From: JAJXZJ01 sp050012855
GTDB taxonomy: Bacteria; Verrucomicrobiota; Verrucomicrobiia; Limisphaerales; J093
NCBI GenBank assembly: GCA_050012855.1
Contig: JBEKGJ010000018.1
Coordinates: 15,938 to 79,937, forward strand
Length of the DNA stretch: 64,000 bases
Reading direction: 5' to 3'
Shown: positions 9,654-18,451 of the stretch, piece after piece
Numbering within the stretch: position 1 is the stretch's first letter
Layout: every line of letters begins with the position of its first letter
Program-made: the position numbers and the translations under genes
Notes under the pieces: generated by a model
Seen by the model: the letters and a program-made list of their open reading frames with translations, nothing else
The model's database searches: none
What the model was told of the DNA's origin: nothing

Positions 9654-9782
9654 GCTTCCGAGCCTGTGCCTACGCCGAACCGGTTCCCGTTGGTGGTTTT
9701 GTTGGTTTTTGTTCGCCAAGTTTCAGGATGTTCACGGTGTTTCATCGAAGTGTGGAAAATTCGATTGGGATGCAATTCAACC

Positions 9783-9818
9783 AATAAAAACGGCCCTGCG
9801 ATGAGTGTCTTAGGGCCG
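9783..9818 (-). terminator. Rho-independent terminator of tRNA-fMet
   Basis: On the minus strand the arms CGGCCCT and AGGGCCG (9812-9818 and 9791-9797; 7 bp, loop 14) are followed by GTTTTTATT. It lies 6-40 bases after the CCA end of the initiator tRNA gene. Confidence 0.8.
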
Positions 9819-9823
9819 GAAAT

Positions 9824-9900
<77 letters not shown>

Positions 9901-9916
9901 AACCCGTGGAATCTTC

Positions 9917-9944
9917 ATTATCGCCATCACTGCCGCCGACGCAA
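9917..9944 (-). promoter_or_regulatory. promoter of the initiator tRNA gene
   Basis: On the minus strand TTGCGT (9944-9939), 16 bases, then GATAAT (9922-9917), 17 bases before the 5' end of the tRNA. The -10 element matches five of six consensus bases. Confidence 0.55.
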
Positions 9945-10033
9945 GCCCCTTTTGGACTTTTTCGGACATCGGACGTCCGCGGCAAGCCCAACGTCGGGTG
10001 CCGCCTTCGAGCGCAGTTCCCAGCAGCGTCAGG

Positions 10034-10951
10034 TCACGGGCCTGGCAGCAGATGCTCGTCGAACCAGTCGGCGAACCGGATGATATCCAACGGCATCGTC
10101 AGCCAACCGTGCTTGCCGCCGGCCCGGACGACGAGTTTCACCTCGCGCGCGGCCTGTTGCGCCCTGGCCTGGAACCACTGGGATTGCTCCAGCGGCACCA
10201 GCGTGTCGGCGTCGCCGTGGTGGATCAACACCGGGGGCTGGTTCGTGGTGACGAAATAGATCGGCGAGGCTTCGCGGCCGATCACCATCCAGACCGCCAT
10301 GTTTGTGGACTGCGGTCCGAACGCCGCGCGGAAGCTCCTCGGCGGCCCGCCGTCGCCGGGGTTCTCGGTGGAGCGGCCGAGGTTGAGCAGATCGGTCACC
10401 GGGAAAAAGACCGCCACCGCCTGGACCGCGCTGCTTTCCCGGTCCACCGGGTCGGCGGCGTCCGTCGGGCCAGGCCCGCCGCGCGTGGCGAGCATGAGGC
10501 TGAGATGCCCGCCCGCGCTGCCACCGGTCACGCCCAGACGCTGCGGATCGATCCCGTAGTCCCCGGCGTGATGGCGGACGAAACGCACCGCGCGGTGCAT
10601 GTCCTCGATGATCTCCATCACGGTCGCCTCGGGTTGCGACACGTGGTAGATGGCGAACACCGTGTAGCCGTGTCGCAGGAGGGGCGCGGCGATCCAGACG
10701 GCCAGGCTGCCCGGCTCCGCGGATTTCCAGCCGCCGCTGACGAGCAGCAGTACGCCCCGGCCATTGGGTTTCGTGGGGCGGAGGACGTCGAGCGCGAGCG
10801 GATGGCGGCCGCGCCGGCCATAGGCGACGCCGTCGGTGCGCTGGATGCCGGGATGGAAATACCACCACAACGCGCCGGCCACCGTGGCTGCGAGCAGCAC
10901 CACGATCAGCAGGAGCAGGAGGAAGTTCCGCAGGAAACGGCCGATGCTCAT
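10034..10951 (-). CDS. membrane-anchored alpha/beta hydrolase (esterase-like)
   Basis: A 305-residue protein with an N-terminal transmembrane helix or signal anchor (residues ~8-30, FLRNFLLLLLIVVLLAATVA), then an alpha/beta hydrolase core. LLLVSGGWKS is the oxyanion region, GVTGGSAGGHLSLMLA carries the nucleophile Ser in GGSAGG near residue 160, LIHHGDADTLVPLEQ carries the Asp, and AGGKHGW the His. This layout is that of BD-FAE/HSL-like carboxylesterases. Likely acts at the periplasmic face on acyl or aryl esters of polysaccharides; the substrate is inferred only from the carbohydrate theme nearby. A weak -35/-10 pair ending six bases before the ATG was seen (TACGCT). Confidence 0.75.
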   Translation of the reverse strand: MSIGRFLRNFLLLLLIVVLLAATVAGALWWYFHPGIQRTDGVAYGRRGRHPLALDVLRPTKPNGRGVLLLVSGGWKSAEPGSLAVWIAAPLLRHGYTVFAIYHVSQPEATVMEIIEDMHRAVRFVRHHAGDYGIDPQRLGVTGGSAGGHLSLMLATRGGPGPTDAADPVDRESSAVQAVAVFFPVTDLLNLGRSTENPGDGGPPRSFRAAFGPQSTNMAVWMVIGREASPIYFVTTNQPPVLIHHGDADTLVPLEQSQWFQARAQQAAREVKLVVRAGGKHGWLTMPLDIIRFADWFDEHLLPGP

Positions 10952-11066
10952 GGCGGCAGCGTAGCCGTGTGGGCGGGGTTTGGCGAGTGGGGAAACGGCC
11001 GGCTGAGGCGGAGCGTGTCTCGGAGGCTGGGGTGCCGCGCCGGGGCAGGGCGCCCCGCTTCCCGGC

Positions 11067-11108
11067 TTGACGGCCGGGCATATTATTCATATATTCCTGT
11101 AATAACAG
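11067..11108 (+). promoter_or_regulatory. promoter and putative autoregulatory operator of the GbsR-type gene
   Basis: TTGACG (11067-11072), 17 bases, TATATT (11090-11095); both hexamers match consensus at five of six positions. An imperfect inverted repeat CTGT-AATA-ACAG lies at 11097-11108 over the expected start site, fitting autoregulation by the MarR-fold protein encoded next. Confidence 0.6.
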
Positions 11109-11110
11109 AA

Positions 11111-11632
11111 ATGACTGCCAATCCTGTTGTTCGGAAAGTGGTGTTGCACTGGGGCGAGATGGGGGCGCGCTGGGGGATCAGCCGGACGGTCGCCCAGATC
11201 CATGCGCTGCTTCACTTCGCGCCGGCGCCGCTGACGGCCGACGAAATCGTGGCCGAACTGGGCGTGGCCCGGTCGCACGTGAGCAACAGCCTGCGCGAGC
11301 TGGAGGCCTGGGGGGTGGTCCGGGTCGTCCACCTCCTCGGCGACCGGCGGGAGCATTTCCAGTCGGTGAAGGAGGTCTGGCAGTTGTTCGAGATTCTGCT
11401 CGACGAACGAAAGCGGCGGGAGGTGGATCCGACGCTGAAGACGCTCCGGGAGCTGTCGGCGGAAATGGAGGCCGGCCCGCCGGTGGATGTCCACACGCGG
11501 CGGCGTTTGAGCGAACTGCTGGAGTTTTTCGAGCTGATGGACCGCTGGTATGGCGAGCTGCGCCGGTTGCCGCTCGCCTCCCGGGTCAGACTCGTGAAGC
11601 TGGGCCGGCGGCTCAGCACATTGCTCAACTAA
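11111..11632 (+). CDS. GbsR/MarR-family transcriptional regulator
   Basis: A 173-residue winged-helix protein. It begins MTANPVVRKVVLHWGEMG and continues with GISRTVAQIHALL and the recognition region LTADEIVAELGVARSHVSNS, followed by VVHLLGDRREHF; this is the GbsR pattern, known in Bacillus for choline/glycine betaine control and widespread elsewhere. A long helical C-terminus follows. A longer in-frame reading starts far upstream over the tRNA and hydrolase genes and is not real; the ATG at 11111 follows a good promoter. The next gene starts 14 bases after its stop, so the two form an operon. The effector is unknown. Confidence 0.85.
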   Translation: MTANPVVRKVVLHWGEMGARWGISRTVAQIHALLHFAPAPLTADEIVAELGVARSHVSNSLRELEAWGVVRVVHLLGDRREHFQSVKEVWQLFEILLDERKRREVDPTLKTLRELSAEMEAGPPVDVHTRRRLSELLEFFELMDRWYGELRRLPLASRVRLVKLGRRLSTLLN

Positions 11633-11646
11633 CCCGCCCGTCACCC

Positions 11647-12588
11647 ATGAATGCTCCCGGACTCCACGCGGTCACTGGCGCCTTCGGCTACTCCGGGCGG
11701 TATCTGGCTGCGCGCCTGCTGGCGGCGGGGCAGCGCGTCATCACGCTCACCAATTCGCCGGGGCGGGCCGACCCGTTTGGCGGCCAGGTGCGGGCCTTCC
11801 CGCTGGCGTTCGACGAGCCCGACCGGCTCATGCGTTCGCTGGCGGGAGTGGGTGTGCTTTACAACACCTACTGGGTGCGGTTCGACCACGGCGGGTTTAC
11901 GCATACGGAGGCCGAGCGCAACACGCGGGTCCTGTTTGCCGCCGCCCGGCATGCCGGGGTCCGCCGGATCGTTCATGTCAGCATCACGAACCCGGCCGAG
12001 GACTCGCCGCTGGAGTATTTCGCGGGCAAGGCGCGGTTGGAACGGGCATTGCGGGAGAGCGGGCTGAGTCATGCCATCCTGCGTCCCACGGTGTTGTTTG
12101 GGCGGGAGGACATTCTCATTAACAACATTGCCTGGGCGCTGCGACGCCTTCCCGTGGTCGGAGTGTTTGGCGACGGCGCCTATCGCCTGCAGCCTGTCAG
12201 TGTCGAGGATCTGGCGGGGCTGGCGGCCGCCGCCGGGGCGGGATCGGAGAACACGGTGATCAACGCCATCGGGCCGGAGACGTTCACCTATCGCGAACTG
12301 ATCGGGGCCGTGGGGCGCGCCATCGGCAAGGAGCGGGCGATCATGAACGTGCCTCCCGGCATGGGTTATGTCGTGAGCCGGTTGATCGGATGGTGCCTGC
12401 GGGATGTCTTGGTCACCCGGGAAGAGATTCGCGGGTTGATGGCGGGATTGTTGTGCGTGGACACTCCGCCCACCGGGGCCACGCGACTCACCGACTGGAT
12501 GCAACAGAATGCCCTCACGCTGGGCCGGCGGTACGCCAGTGAGTTGGCGCGGCGCCGGGATCGTCACCGTGCGTATTTCCCCGGCTGA
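11647..12588 (+). CDS. NAD(P)-binding epimerase-like protein, atypical SDR/NmrA family
   Basis: A 313-residue protein with the Rossmann motif AVTGAFGYSGRYLAARLL near residue 9 (GxxGxxG form) and SDR-like segments GVRRIVHVSITNPAED, YFAGKARLERALRESG (where Tyr-x-x-x-Lys is replaced by YFAGK) and LRPTVLFGREDILINN. Atypical SDRs of this kind include NDUFA9-like and NmrA-like proteins, which may be enzymes or redox sensors. It is co-transcribed with the GbsR-type regulator 14 bases upstream, so it is likely the regulator's target or partner. No signal peptide. Confidence 0.75.
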   Translation: MNAPGLHAVTGAFGYSGRYLAARLLAAGQRVITLTNSPGRADPFGGQVRAFPLAFDEPDRLMRSLAGVGVLYNTYWVRFDHGGFTHTEAERNTRVLFAAARHAGVRRIVHVSITNPAEDSPLEYFAGKARLERALRESGLSHAILRPTVLFGREDILINNIAWALRRLPVVGVFGDGAYRLQPVSVEDLAGLAAAAGAGSENTVINAIGPETFTYRELIGAVGRAIGKERAIMNVPPGMGYVVSRLIGWCLRDVLVTREEIRGLMAGLLCVDTPPTGATRLTDWMQQNALTLGRRYASELARRRDRHRAYFPG

Positions 12589-12618
12589 ACCTGCAGGATT
12601 GACGTTCGGCGCAAAACA

Positions 12619-12646
12619 CCGCAGGCAATGTTCCGCAGGCAATATT
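12619..12646 (+). repeat. tandem direct repeat, 2 x 14 bp, directly upstream of a -35 box
   Basis: CCGCAGGCAATGTT is followed without gap by CCGCAGGCAATATT (one mismatch). The pair ends two bases before the -35 box at 12649, a position expected for an activator site. The protein that would bind is unknown. Confidence 0.4.
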
Positions 12647-12648
12647 CC

Positions 12649-12676
12649 TTGACTCTTTCGAGCCGGCTCCTATGAA
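12649..12676 (+). promoter_or_regulatory. promoter of the large secreted protein gene
   Basis: TTGACT (12649-12654), 16 bases, TATGAA (12671-12676). A start near 12683 would give a leader of about 215 bases before the ATG at 12898. The leader has small stems (for example GCCGC-CCAAA-GCGGC) but I recognise no known riboswitch in it. Confidence 0.5.
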
Positions 12677-12897
12677 TCATGCCGTCTGGATCAGGTTAGA
12701 TTTTCTCATACCGTGTTCCAGGGATGACCGAAGTGAAAAACTTGGCTCAAGAGCACCGTGGAGGCGCGTCGGTTCGAAGCTGGATTCAAGCTCGGCAACC
12801 GAGCGGCAGGTTTCCGCACAAGCCGCCCAAAGCGGCCGTGCCCATGGTCCTTCCTTGGCATCGTCTTCCGGCAGGCTGAACCCCACTGACCAACCTT

Positions 12898-15792
12898 ATG
12901 CAAAAGAACCTCTTACCCTCGGTTCGAATCGGGTCGCAATGGGTGGTGTTACAACTGGCGCTGCTCCTCGCCCAAAGCCTGTCGGCCGCGGTCACCTTTA
13001 CCGTCACCCCGGCCGCCGTCAGCAACACCTACGCCGGGGTGATCACGCTCCAAGTGACCGGCCTGGCCAGCGGCGACACCGTCGTGGTGCAAAAGTTTCT
13101 CGACGCGAACGGCAACGGCGTGATTGACGCCGCCGACTGGCTGGCGCAGCAGTTCACTTTGACGGACGGCCAAGCGGGCATGGTGATTGGCGGCGTGACG
13201 AATTTCAACGTGCCCGGCGACACCGACACGACGGCGGGACAAATCACCGCGAACTTGAATTTCCGGAACGGCGATTTCATGCAGAACGCGGCCGGCACGT
13301 ACCTTTACAAGCTGTCCAGCCCGGCGAATCATTTCACGCCCCTCACCGCCGCCCTGACGGTCACGGCGTTTCCGTACGGGCAGAAGTTCACCGGCACCGT
13401 GCGTTGCAACGGGGCGGCCGTCCCGTATGCCAGCGTGATCGTGACGCCGGGTTCGCACGGCAATCCCGTGGCCGGAACGCTGGCCAACGCCTCCGGCGTT
13501 TACACCCTCCCCGCACCGCCCGGCGGCTACCTGCCGCTTGCCTTCAAGAGCGGCTATGTGGTCAACCCGGGTACGGCCTCGGGATATACTTTGAACAGTG
13601 GACAGACCGTCAATGCCGACCTGACGCTGGCCGCCGCCACCTCCACCATTTCGGGCAAAGTCGTGGATGCGGCCAACTCCAGCGTCGCGCTGGCCTGCGT
13701 CCTCCTCGAAGCCGAAACGGAGACCGGCCTCATGGCGGTCGGTTCAACGGATGCCAGCGGGAACTTCAGTTTGGGCGTCCAGGCAGGCCAGTGGGGCGTC
13801 CGCGCAGCCGACACCTCGCTGATCATCCACGGATACGCAGGGCTCCAGGACCGCACCGGCGTCAACGCGGGCGCCGCCGGTGTCGCGGTCGCCGTGCCCA
13901 AAGCCACCGCCCTCATGTACGGGCGCGTGCAGGACACCCATGGAAATCCCATCCTCGGAATCGACGTGTATGCCAATGACAGCAATAACAACCTGTGGGA
14001 AACCGACGGTTACACGGACCTGAACGGGAATTACTTCCTCGCCCTGCCCAGCGGCATGGCGTGGGTGGAAGCGGATGTGGACCACCAGGCCAGCAATTAT
14101 GTCTTCCCCGACGGACAGAGTTACACGCTGGCCAACGGACAGGCCACGCTGGCGAACTTCACGGCGTTGACCGCGGGCCGCTCGATCACCGGGACACTCA
14201 AGGATAACAACGGCCAGCCGATCGGCGGAGTGGGCATTTGGGCCAGCGCCACCGTCAACGGCGTCGATTTCCAGACCCAGGCCGACACCGACTCCGCGGG
14301 CAATTACACCCTCCACGTGACCGGTGGGGCCAGTTGGGACGTGGGAGTAAACAACTGCAACGATTGCAGCGACGGCCTGCCCGGCAGCTACGTTTGCCCT
14401 TCGACTCAAAAGGTCGATATGAACAACAGTGACGCGGTGATCAACTTCGTCGCGCTCGCCGCCACCACCCACATCACCGGCACGCTCAAAAACAACAGCA
14501 ACCAACCGCTCGGCGGGGTCGGCATTTGGGCCAACGCCACGATCAACGGCGTCAGTTTCCAGGTGCAAGCCGACACCGATGGCAACGGCAACTTCTCGTT
14601 GGGAGTGGCCAACGGGACCTGGACCGTCGGGGTGGCCAGTTGCGACAACTGCAATGACAGTCTGCCCAGCAACTACTCGGTGCCCGACGCGCAAACTGTC
14701 ACCGTGAACAACAACGCTCCCACGGTTAATTTCACGGTCCAGCCCGGCCAGCCCTTGCAGATCACCACATCTTGGCTGCCGGATGGCACCGTCGGCACTT
14801 CCTACAGCCAGTCGCTTCAGGCCACCGGCGGGCATCCCCCTTACCAGTGGGGTTGGCCGGCGCAGCCGGGCAACATCCCGCCCGGCTTGAACCTGTCTTC
14901 GGACGGCACCCTCTCCGGCAACCCGAGCAACGTCGGGACGTTCACCTTCACGGTCCAGGCTTACGACAACTTCTCGTCGGCGGATTCGACGACCCAGACC
15001 CTGACCCTCACCATCAACCCTGGCAGCCCCCTGCAAATCACCAGCTCCTGGCTGCCGGATGGCACCAACGGCTTGTTTTACCTGGAAGACCTGCAAGCCT
15101 CCGGCGGCGCGGCACCTTATAGCTGGTCGATCCCGGCCTTCTCCGCCGCCTTGCCGCCCAATTTGACCTTGAGCACCAACGGCACGCTTTCCGGCACACC
15201 GGCGACGACCGGCACGTTCTACTTTGACGTGGTGGTAACCGATTCCCTCGGCGCCACCGCAGAACAGGACGGGATGTCCCTCAACGTGGCGAACCCACCG
15301 CCTCCGCCGCTGGCGATCACCAACGTCTCTTTGCCGGGCGGCAGCGTGGGGGCGGCTTACAACGCGCAACTCGGGGCCACGGGTGGGCAACCACCTTACG
15401 TCTGGAGCCTGGCGCTGGGCTCGGCCGGTTTGCCGCCCGGCCTGACGCTGGGCACCAATGGTCTGATCTCCGGCACGCCGACGACCAACAAAGTGTTTGG
15501 TTTCAAAGTGCAGGTGACCGACGCGGCGTTCACCACGACGAGCCAAATCCTTTCCATCACCATCAGCGCCGGGTGCTCTCTCAGTTCGCCGGGGTGGCTG
15601 GGGAGCGAATTCCAAATGTGGCTCAATGGCGCGACCGGCGTCAATTACACGGTGCAGATGTCCACGGATTTGAGTTCGACCAACTGGACTTCACTCTTCG
15701 TCACGAACAGCGCGACGGCGAATTCGTTCATGGTGATTGACCCCAACGCCACCGACCAGCAGCGCTTCTACCGCGTGAAGGTCGGGCCGTAG
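12898..15792 (+). CDS. secreted multidomain protein: carboxypeptidase-regulatory-like and putative-Ig (He_PIG) repeats
   Basis: 964 residues. A signal peptide spans residues 1-~30 (VVLQLALLLAQSLSAAV). Residues ~160-620 hold four to five SdrD/CarboxypepD-regulatory-like repeats (for example ITGTLKDNNGQPIGGVGIWA and ITGTLKNNSNQPLGGVGIWA, followed by DxxGNYxL turns). Residues ~620-900 hold three He_PIG repeats (LPDGTVGTSYSQSLQATGG, LPPGLTLGTNGLISGTPT). The C-terminal ~65 residues (NYTVQMSTDLSSTNW to FYRVKVGP) match a tail I know from verrucomicrobial secreted proteins. The two central repeats are close copies, showing internal duplication. Likely a surface or extracellular scaffold; no catalytic motif seen. 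It stands alone with its own promoter and long leader. Confidence 0.75.
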   Translation: MQKNLLPSVRIGSQWVVLQLALLLAQSLSAAVTFTVTPAAVSNTYAGVITLQVTGLASGDTVVVQKFLDANGNGVIDAADWLAQQFTLTDGQAGMVIGGVTNFNVPGDTDTTAGQITANLNFRNGDFMQNAAGTYLYKLSSPANHFTPLTAALTVTAFPYGQKFTGTVRCNGAAVPYASVIVTPGSHGNPVAGTLANASGVYTLPAPPGGYLPLAFKSGYVVNPGTASGYTLNSGQTVNADLTLAAATSTISGKVVDAANSSVALACVLLEAETETGLMAVGSTDASGNFSLGVQAGQWGVRAADTSLIIHGYAGLQDRTGVNAGAAGVAVAVPKATALMYGRVQDTHGNPILGIDVYANDSNNNLWETDGYTDLNGNYFLALPSGMAWVEADVDHQASNYVFPDGQSYTLANGQATLANFTALTAGRSITGTLKDNNGQPIGGVGIWASATVNGVDFQTQADTDSAGNYTLHVTGGASWDVGVNNCNDCSDGLPGSYVCPSTQKVDMNNSDAVINFVALAATTHITGTLKNNSNQPLGGVGIWANATINGVSFQVQADTDGNGNFSLGVANGTWTVGVASCDNCNDSLPSNYSVPDAQTVTVNNNAPTVNFTVQPGQPLQITTSWLPDGTVGTSYSQSLQATGGHPPYQWGWPAQPGNIPPGLNLSSDGTLSGNPSNVGTFTFTVQAYDNFSSADSTTQTLTLTINPGSPLQITSSWLPDGTNGLFYLEDLQASGGAAPYSWSIPAFSAALPPNLTLSTNGTLSGTPATTGTFYFDVVVTDSLGATAEQDGMSLNVANPPPPPLAITNVSLPGGSVGAAYNAQLGATGGQPPYVWSLALGSAGLPPGLTLGTNGLISGTPTTNKVFGFKVQVTDAAFTTTSQILSITISAGCSLSSPGWLGSEFQMWLNGATGVNYTVQMSTDLSSTNWTSLFVTNSATANSFMVIDPNATDQQRFYRVKVGP

Positions 15793-15904
15793 CCGCTCGA
15801 TTCCCGGCCGCCGCACCGGATCATCGCCAGGCTGCACCGGTTAAGTTCGCCAGTGTCCAGCGTTTCGTCAATCAGCCGCTGGCATTGCAAGCGTTGGGGC
15901 GGGC

Positions 15905-15933
15905 GTGACATCGGGGTCGTGCCGCGGTCTAAT
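15905..15933 (+). promoter_or_regulatory. promoter with -10 eight bases before ATG
   Basis: GTGACA (15905-15910), 17 bases, TCTAAT (15928-15933, five of six), then eight bases to the ATG at 15942. The predicted start coincides with the start codon. The remaining bases of 15793-15941 carry nothing recognised. Confidence 0.5.
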
Positions 15934-15941
15934 TAAGCGAC

Positions 15942-17024
15942 ATGAACCCGGAAGCCGACGCTCCCGTCGTGCTCAACGACCTTATTCGCGAAGCGGAAAA
16001 GGCCGGAGCCAGCGACATCCATCTGCAAATGGGCGGCGCGGGGGCCGCGGTCATGTTCCGCCTCGATGGCGTCCTGACGCCGTGCCGGGCCCTGCCGGCC
16101 GGCCTCGCCGAGCGTGTCTTTGGCCGGATCAAGTTCCTCGCCCGGCTCAAAACCTGGCAGGAATCCCTGCCGCAGGACGGCCGGATTGACCGCGCCGACA
16201 GCGGGGCGGAGCACGACATCCGGGTGGCCACCTATCCCACGGTCAGCGGGGAGAAGATCGTGCTGCGGCTGTTCAACCAGTCGGTGGTCCGTCCGCTGGC
16301 CGAGCTTGAGCTGCCGCCGGCCGTGATGGCGGCGCTCGAACACACGCTGCGACAGCCAGCCGGCTTGCTGCTGCTGACCGGCCCCGCGGGCAGCGGAAAG
16401 ACGACCACGATCTACGCGTGCCTGCGTTTTCTGGTGGAACTGGGGGGCCGTCACATCATCACCGTCGAGGACCCGGTCGAGCAGATCCTGCCGGGCATCA
16501 TGCAGACGGAGGTGGCGGAGGCGCGTGGGCTGACGTTCGCCGTGGCCGCGCGGCATCTGCTGCGACAGGATCCGCAGGTGCTGGTGATTGGCGAGATTCG
16601 CGATGATGAGACTGCGACGCTGGCGGTGCGGGCGGCGCTGACGGGCCACCTGGTGATCTCGACCCTGCACGCGGGCTCCAGCCAGGGCGTCTTTGAACGG
16701 CTGTTGCTGATGTGCCCGGACCGGTTTGCCGTCGCGTCGGCGGTTGAGCTCGTGCTCAACCAGCGGTTGCTGCGGCGACGTTGCCCGGCGTGTGCCGGCA
16801 CCGGCTGCGCCGCCTGTCTGCAGACCGGCTACCGCGGCCGACTGCCCGTGATCGAGTGGGTGCGGGCGGACGATGCGCTACGACGGCAGTTGCGTTCCGC
16901 CGGACCGACAGCCGTCCAGCCAACATGCACGCTGTTGGCGGCGGCCCGGGAACTGGTGGCGCGGGGCGCGACCGACGCGCGCGAGCTCGAACGCTGTCTC
17001 GGCGAAGCCGAATCGCCGGCGTGA
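15942..17024 (+). CDS. short GspE/PilT-type secretion ATPase
   Basis: A 360-residue hexameric-ATPase relative. SDIHLQMGG near residue 25 is the conserved N2-domain motif; the Walker A box is GPAGSGKTTT near residue 147, followed by the Asp box HIITVEDPVEQILPG, Walker B VLVIGEIRDDETATLAVRAA and the His box LTGHLVISTLHAG. The C-terminus has two CxxC pairs (CPACAGTGCAACLQTGYRG), the zinc site typical of GspE/PilB and not of PilT. It lacks the usual N1/MshEN domain, so it is shorter than the GspE at 48961-50766. No pilin or secretion genes are next to it, which makes it an orphan motor that may serve the distant type II system or a type IV pilus elsewhere. Confidence 0.8.
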   Translation: MNPEADAPVVLNDLIREAEKAGASDIHLQMGGAGAAVMFRLDGVLTPCRALPAGLAERVFGRIKFLARLKTWQESLPQDGRIDRADSGAEHDIRVATYPTVSGEKIVLRLFNQSVVRPLAELELPPAVMAALEHTLRQPAGLLLLTGPAGSGKTTTIYACLRFLVELGGRHIITVEDPVEQILPGIMQTEVAEARGLTFAVAARHLLRQDPQVLVIGEIRDDETATLAVRAALTGHLVISTLHAGSSQGVFERLLLMCPDRFAVASAVELVLNQRLLRRRCPACAGTGCAACLQTGYRGRLPVIEWVRADDALRRQLRSAGPTAVQPTCTLLAAARELVARGATDARELERCLGEAESPA

Positions 17025-17047
17025 TCGCGCCGCGCGCGGGCGCGAGG

Positions 17048-18184
17048 TCACCCGCGCAAGATCGCGCGGACCGCCTTGAGCAACGCCGCGGTTGCCTCCT
17101 CGGTCCCGATCGTGATGCGCAGGAAACTCCGCGTTTCCGGCGCGCTGAACCACCGGACGAGCACCTTTCGCTCGCGCAACTGGGCCAGCCATGACTCGGC
17201 GCTGAACCGCGGCGGGTGGACCAAAATGAAGTTCGCCTCGCTCGGCGGTGTTTGGAACCCCAGTCCAGCCAGCTCGCGGCGCAGTTCCTCGCGGGTGGCG
17301 ATCACGCGCCGGAAATTCGCCTGATAGTAAGGCAGGTCCTCCAGCGTTGCCTCCGCCGCCACCTGGCCGAGCCCGTTCACGTTGTAGCTGTCCTTGATTT
17401 TGTTCAGGGCCTCGATGAGCGCCGGATGACCCACTGCATAACCGACGCGCTGGAAGCAGAGCGAATAGGCCTTCGAGAAGGTTCGCGCGACAATCACGTT
17501 GGGCCTTTCGAGCGCCAGGGCGAGCGCGTTCTCGGCGGCGAAGTCCGCGTACGCCTCGTCCAACACGACCACCCGGTCCATCTTGGCACAGAGCGCGCGG
17601 AGCGCCGCCGTGCCGCAACCGCGCCCGGTGGGTGCGTTGGGCGTGGTGATGAAGGTGAGCGCCGCGTTGAAGTCCCAGGCCCGTTCCCGCCGCAGCTCCG
17701 CCGCGGTGGGCAGGGCGAAATCCAGGCCGAGCGGCACCGGGTTTGGGGCCGCGCCATGAATCGCGGCCAGGACGGGATAGAGCGAGTAGCTGGGCTGGAA
17801 GAATTGCACGGTCGCCCGGGCTGGCGGCGTGGAAAAACGGCGGCTGAGCCGGCCGCCCACCGCGGCTTCGGGCTCGACGAACGCCCGCACGGCCAGCGCC
17901 AGCACTTCATCCGAGCCGTTGCCGACGAGGATGTTTTCCGGCCGGCAGCGGTGCAGCCGGGCCAGTTTCTCGCGCAGCCGGTCCGAGGTGGGCTGCGGAT
18001 ACAGCCGCAGGCGGCCGTCCGCGGCGGCCTTGACGGCGGCCAGCACCCGGGGTGACGGCGGATAGGGATTCTCGTTCGTGTTGAGCTTGATCAGTCCCTT
18101 GATTTTGGGCTGCTCGCCATAGACGTAGGGTTGCAGTTCACGCACGAGCGGACGGACGAGGGTCTGGTGGTCGGTAGGGGTCAT
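17048..18184 (-). CDS. hisC: histidinol-phosphate aminotransferase
   Basis: A 378-residue fold-type I PLP enzyme of the HisC family, catalysing transamination of imidazole-acetol phosphate with glutamate in histidine synthesis. It starts with LIKLNTNENPYPPSP, the family signature near residue 30; has ILVGNGSDEVL, ITTPNAPTGRG, VVLDEAYADFA and the PLP lysine in RTFSKAYSL near residue 240, then FLRITIGTEEATAALL at the C-terminus. Length fits the family. A related aminotransferase specificity (Phe/Tyr) cannot be excluded, but hisD lies 2 kb upstream on the same strand. Between them are a padR pair on the other strand and a HicAB module. Confidence 0.9.
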   Translation of the reverse strand: MTPTDHQTLVRPLVRELQPYVYGEQPKIKGLIKLNTNENPYPPSPRVLAAVKAAADGRLRLYPQPTSDRLREKLARLHRCRPENILVGNGSDEVLALAVRAFVEPEAAVGGRLSRRFSTPPARATVQFFQPSYSLYPVLAAIHGAAPNPVPLGLDFALPTAAELRRERAWDFNAALTFITTPNAPTGRGCGTAALRALCAKMDRVVVLDEAYADFAAENALALALERPNVIVARTFSKAYSLCFQRVGYAVGHPALIEALNKIKDSYNVNGLGQVAAEATLEDLPYYQANFRRVIATREELRRELAGLGFQTPPSEANFILVHPPRFSAESWLAQLRERKVLVRWFSAPETRSFLRITIGTEEATAALLKAVRAILRG

Positions 18185-18230
18185 GGAGAATCAGCGAGGG
18201 TGCGCATCTGGCCGTGGGAACAGGGAGCGC

Positions 18231-18251
18231 GGAGCGGGGAGCGGGGAGCGG
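18231..18251. repeat. short tandem repeat, 3 x GGAGCGG
   Basis: Three perfect 7-bp units in the region between the divergent hisC and padR starts, preceded by degenerate copies. Likely a slippage product; no function inferred. Confidence 0.5.
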
Positions 18252-18416
18252 GCGTCCTCCCGGCCCGGCTTCGACTGGTCCTGCGCAAGCTGTTTTTTGA
18301 ACGGCATATTCCGCGATGCCTGGCCGTCCGGCCAAGGCTCGGGCCGTCAGTGGAGCCGACCGGGGGAGAAAAGTCGAGCCTGGGCGCGCGCGGGGAAATT
18401 TTTTTCCGCCCGGGGC

Positions 18417-18445
18417 TTGACAAGCATTGTGTTGTTATGCATAGT
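18417..18445 (+). promoter_or_regulatory. padR promoter with perfect -35 and leaderless spacing
   Basis: TTGACA (18417-18422), 17 bases, CATAGT (18440-18445), six bases, ATG at 18452. The palindrome TATGCATA (18436-18443) overlaps the -10 element and could be the operator for PadR autorepression. Confidence 0.6.
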
Positions 18446-18451
18446 GCCGCC

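Noticed and set aside
13744..15615. 623-codon minus-strand ORF opposite the multidomain secreted protein
   Set aside because: Antisense shadow; plus-strand repeats are clearly protein-like.
18391..18411. Inverted repeat GGGGAAA-TTT-TTTTCC with a T-run as a terminator
   Set aside because: It lies just upstream of the padR promoter and no gene ends before it on that strand; probably chance.
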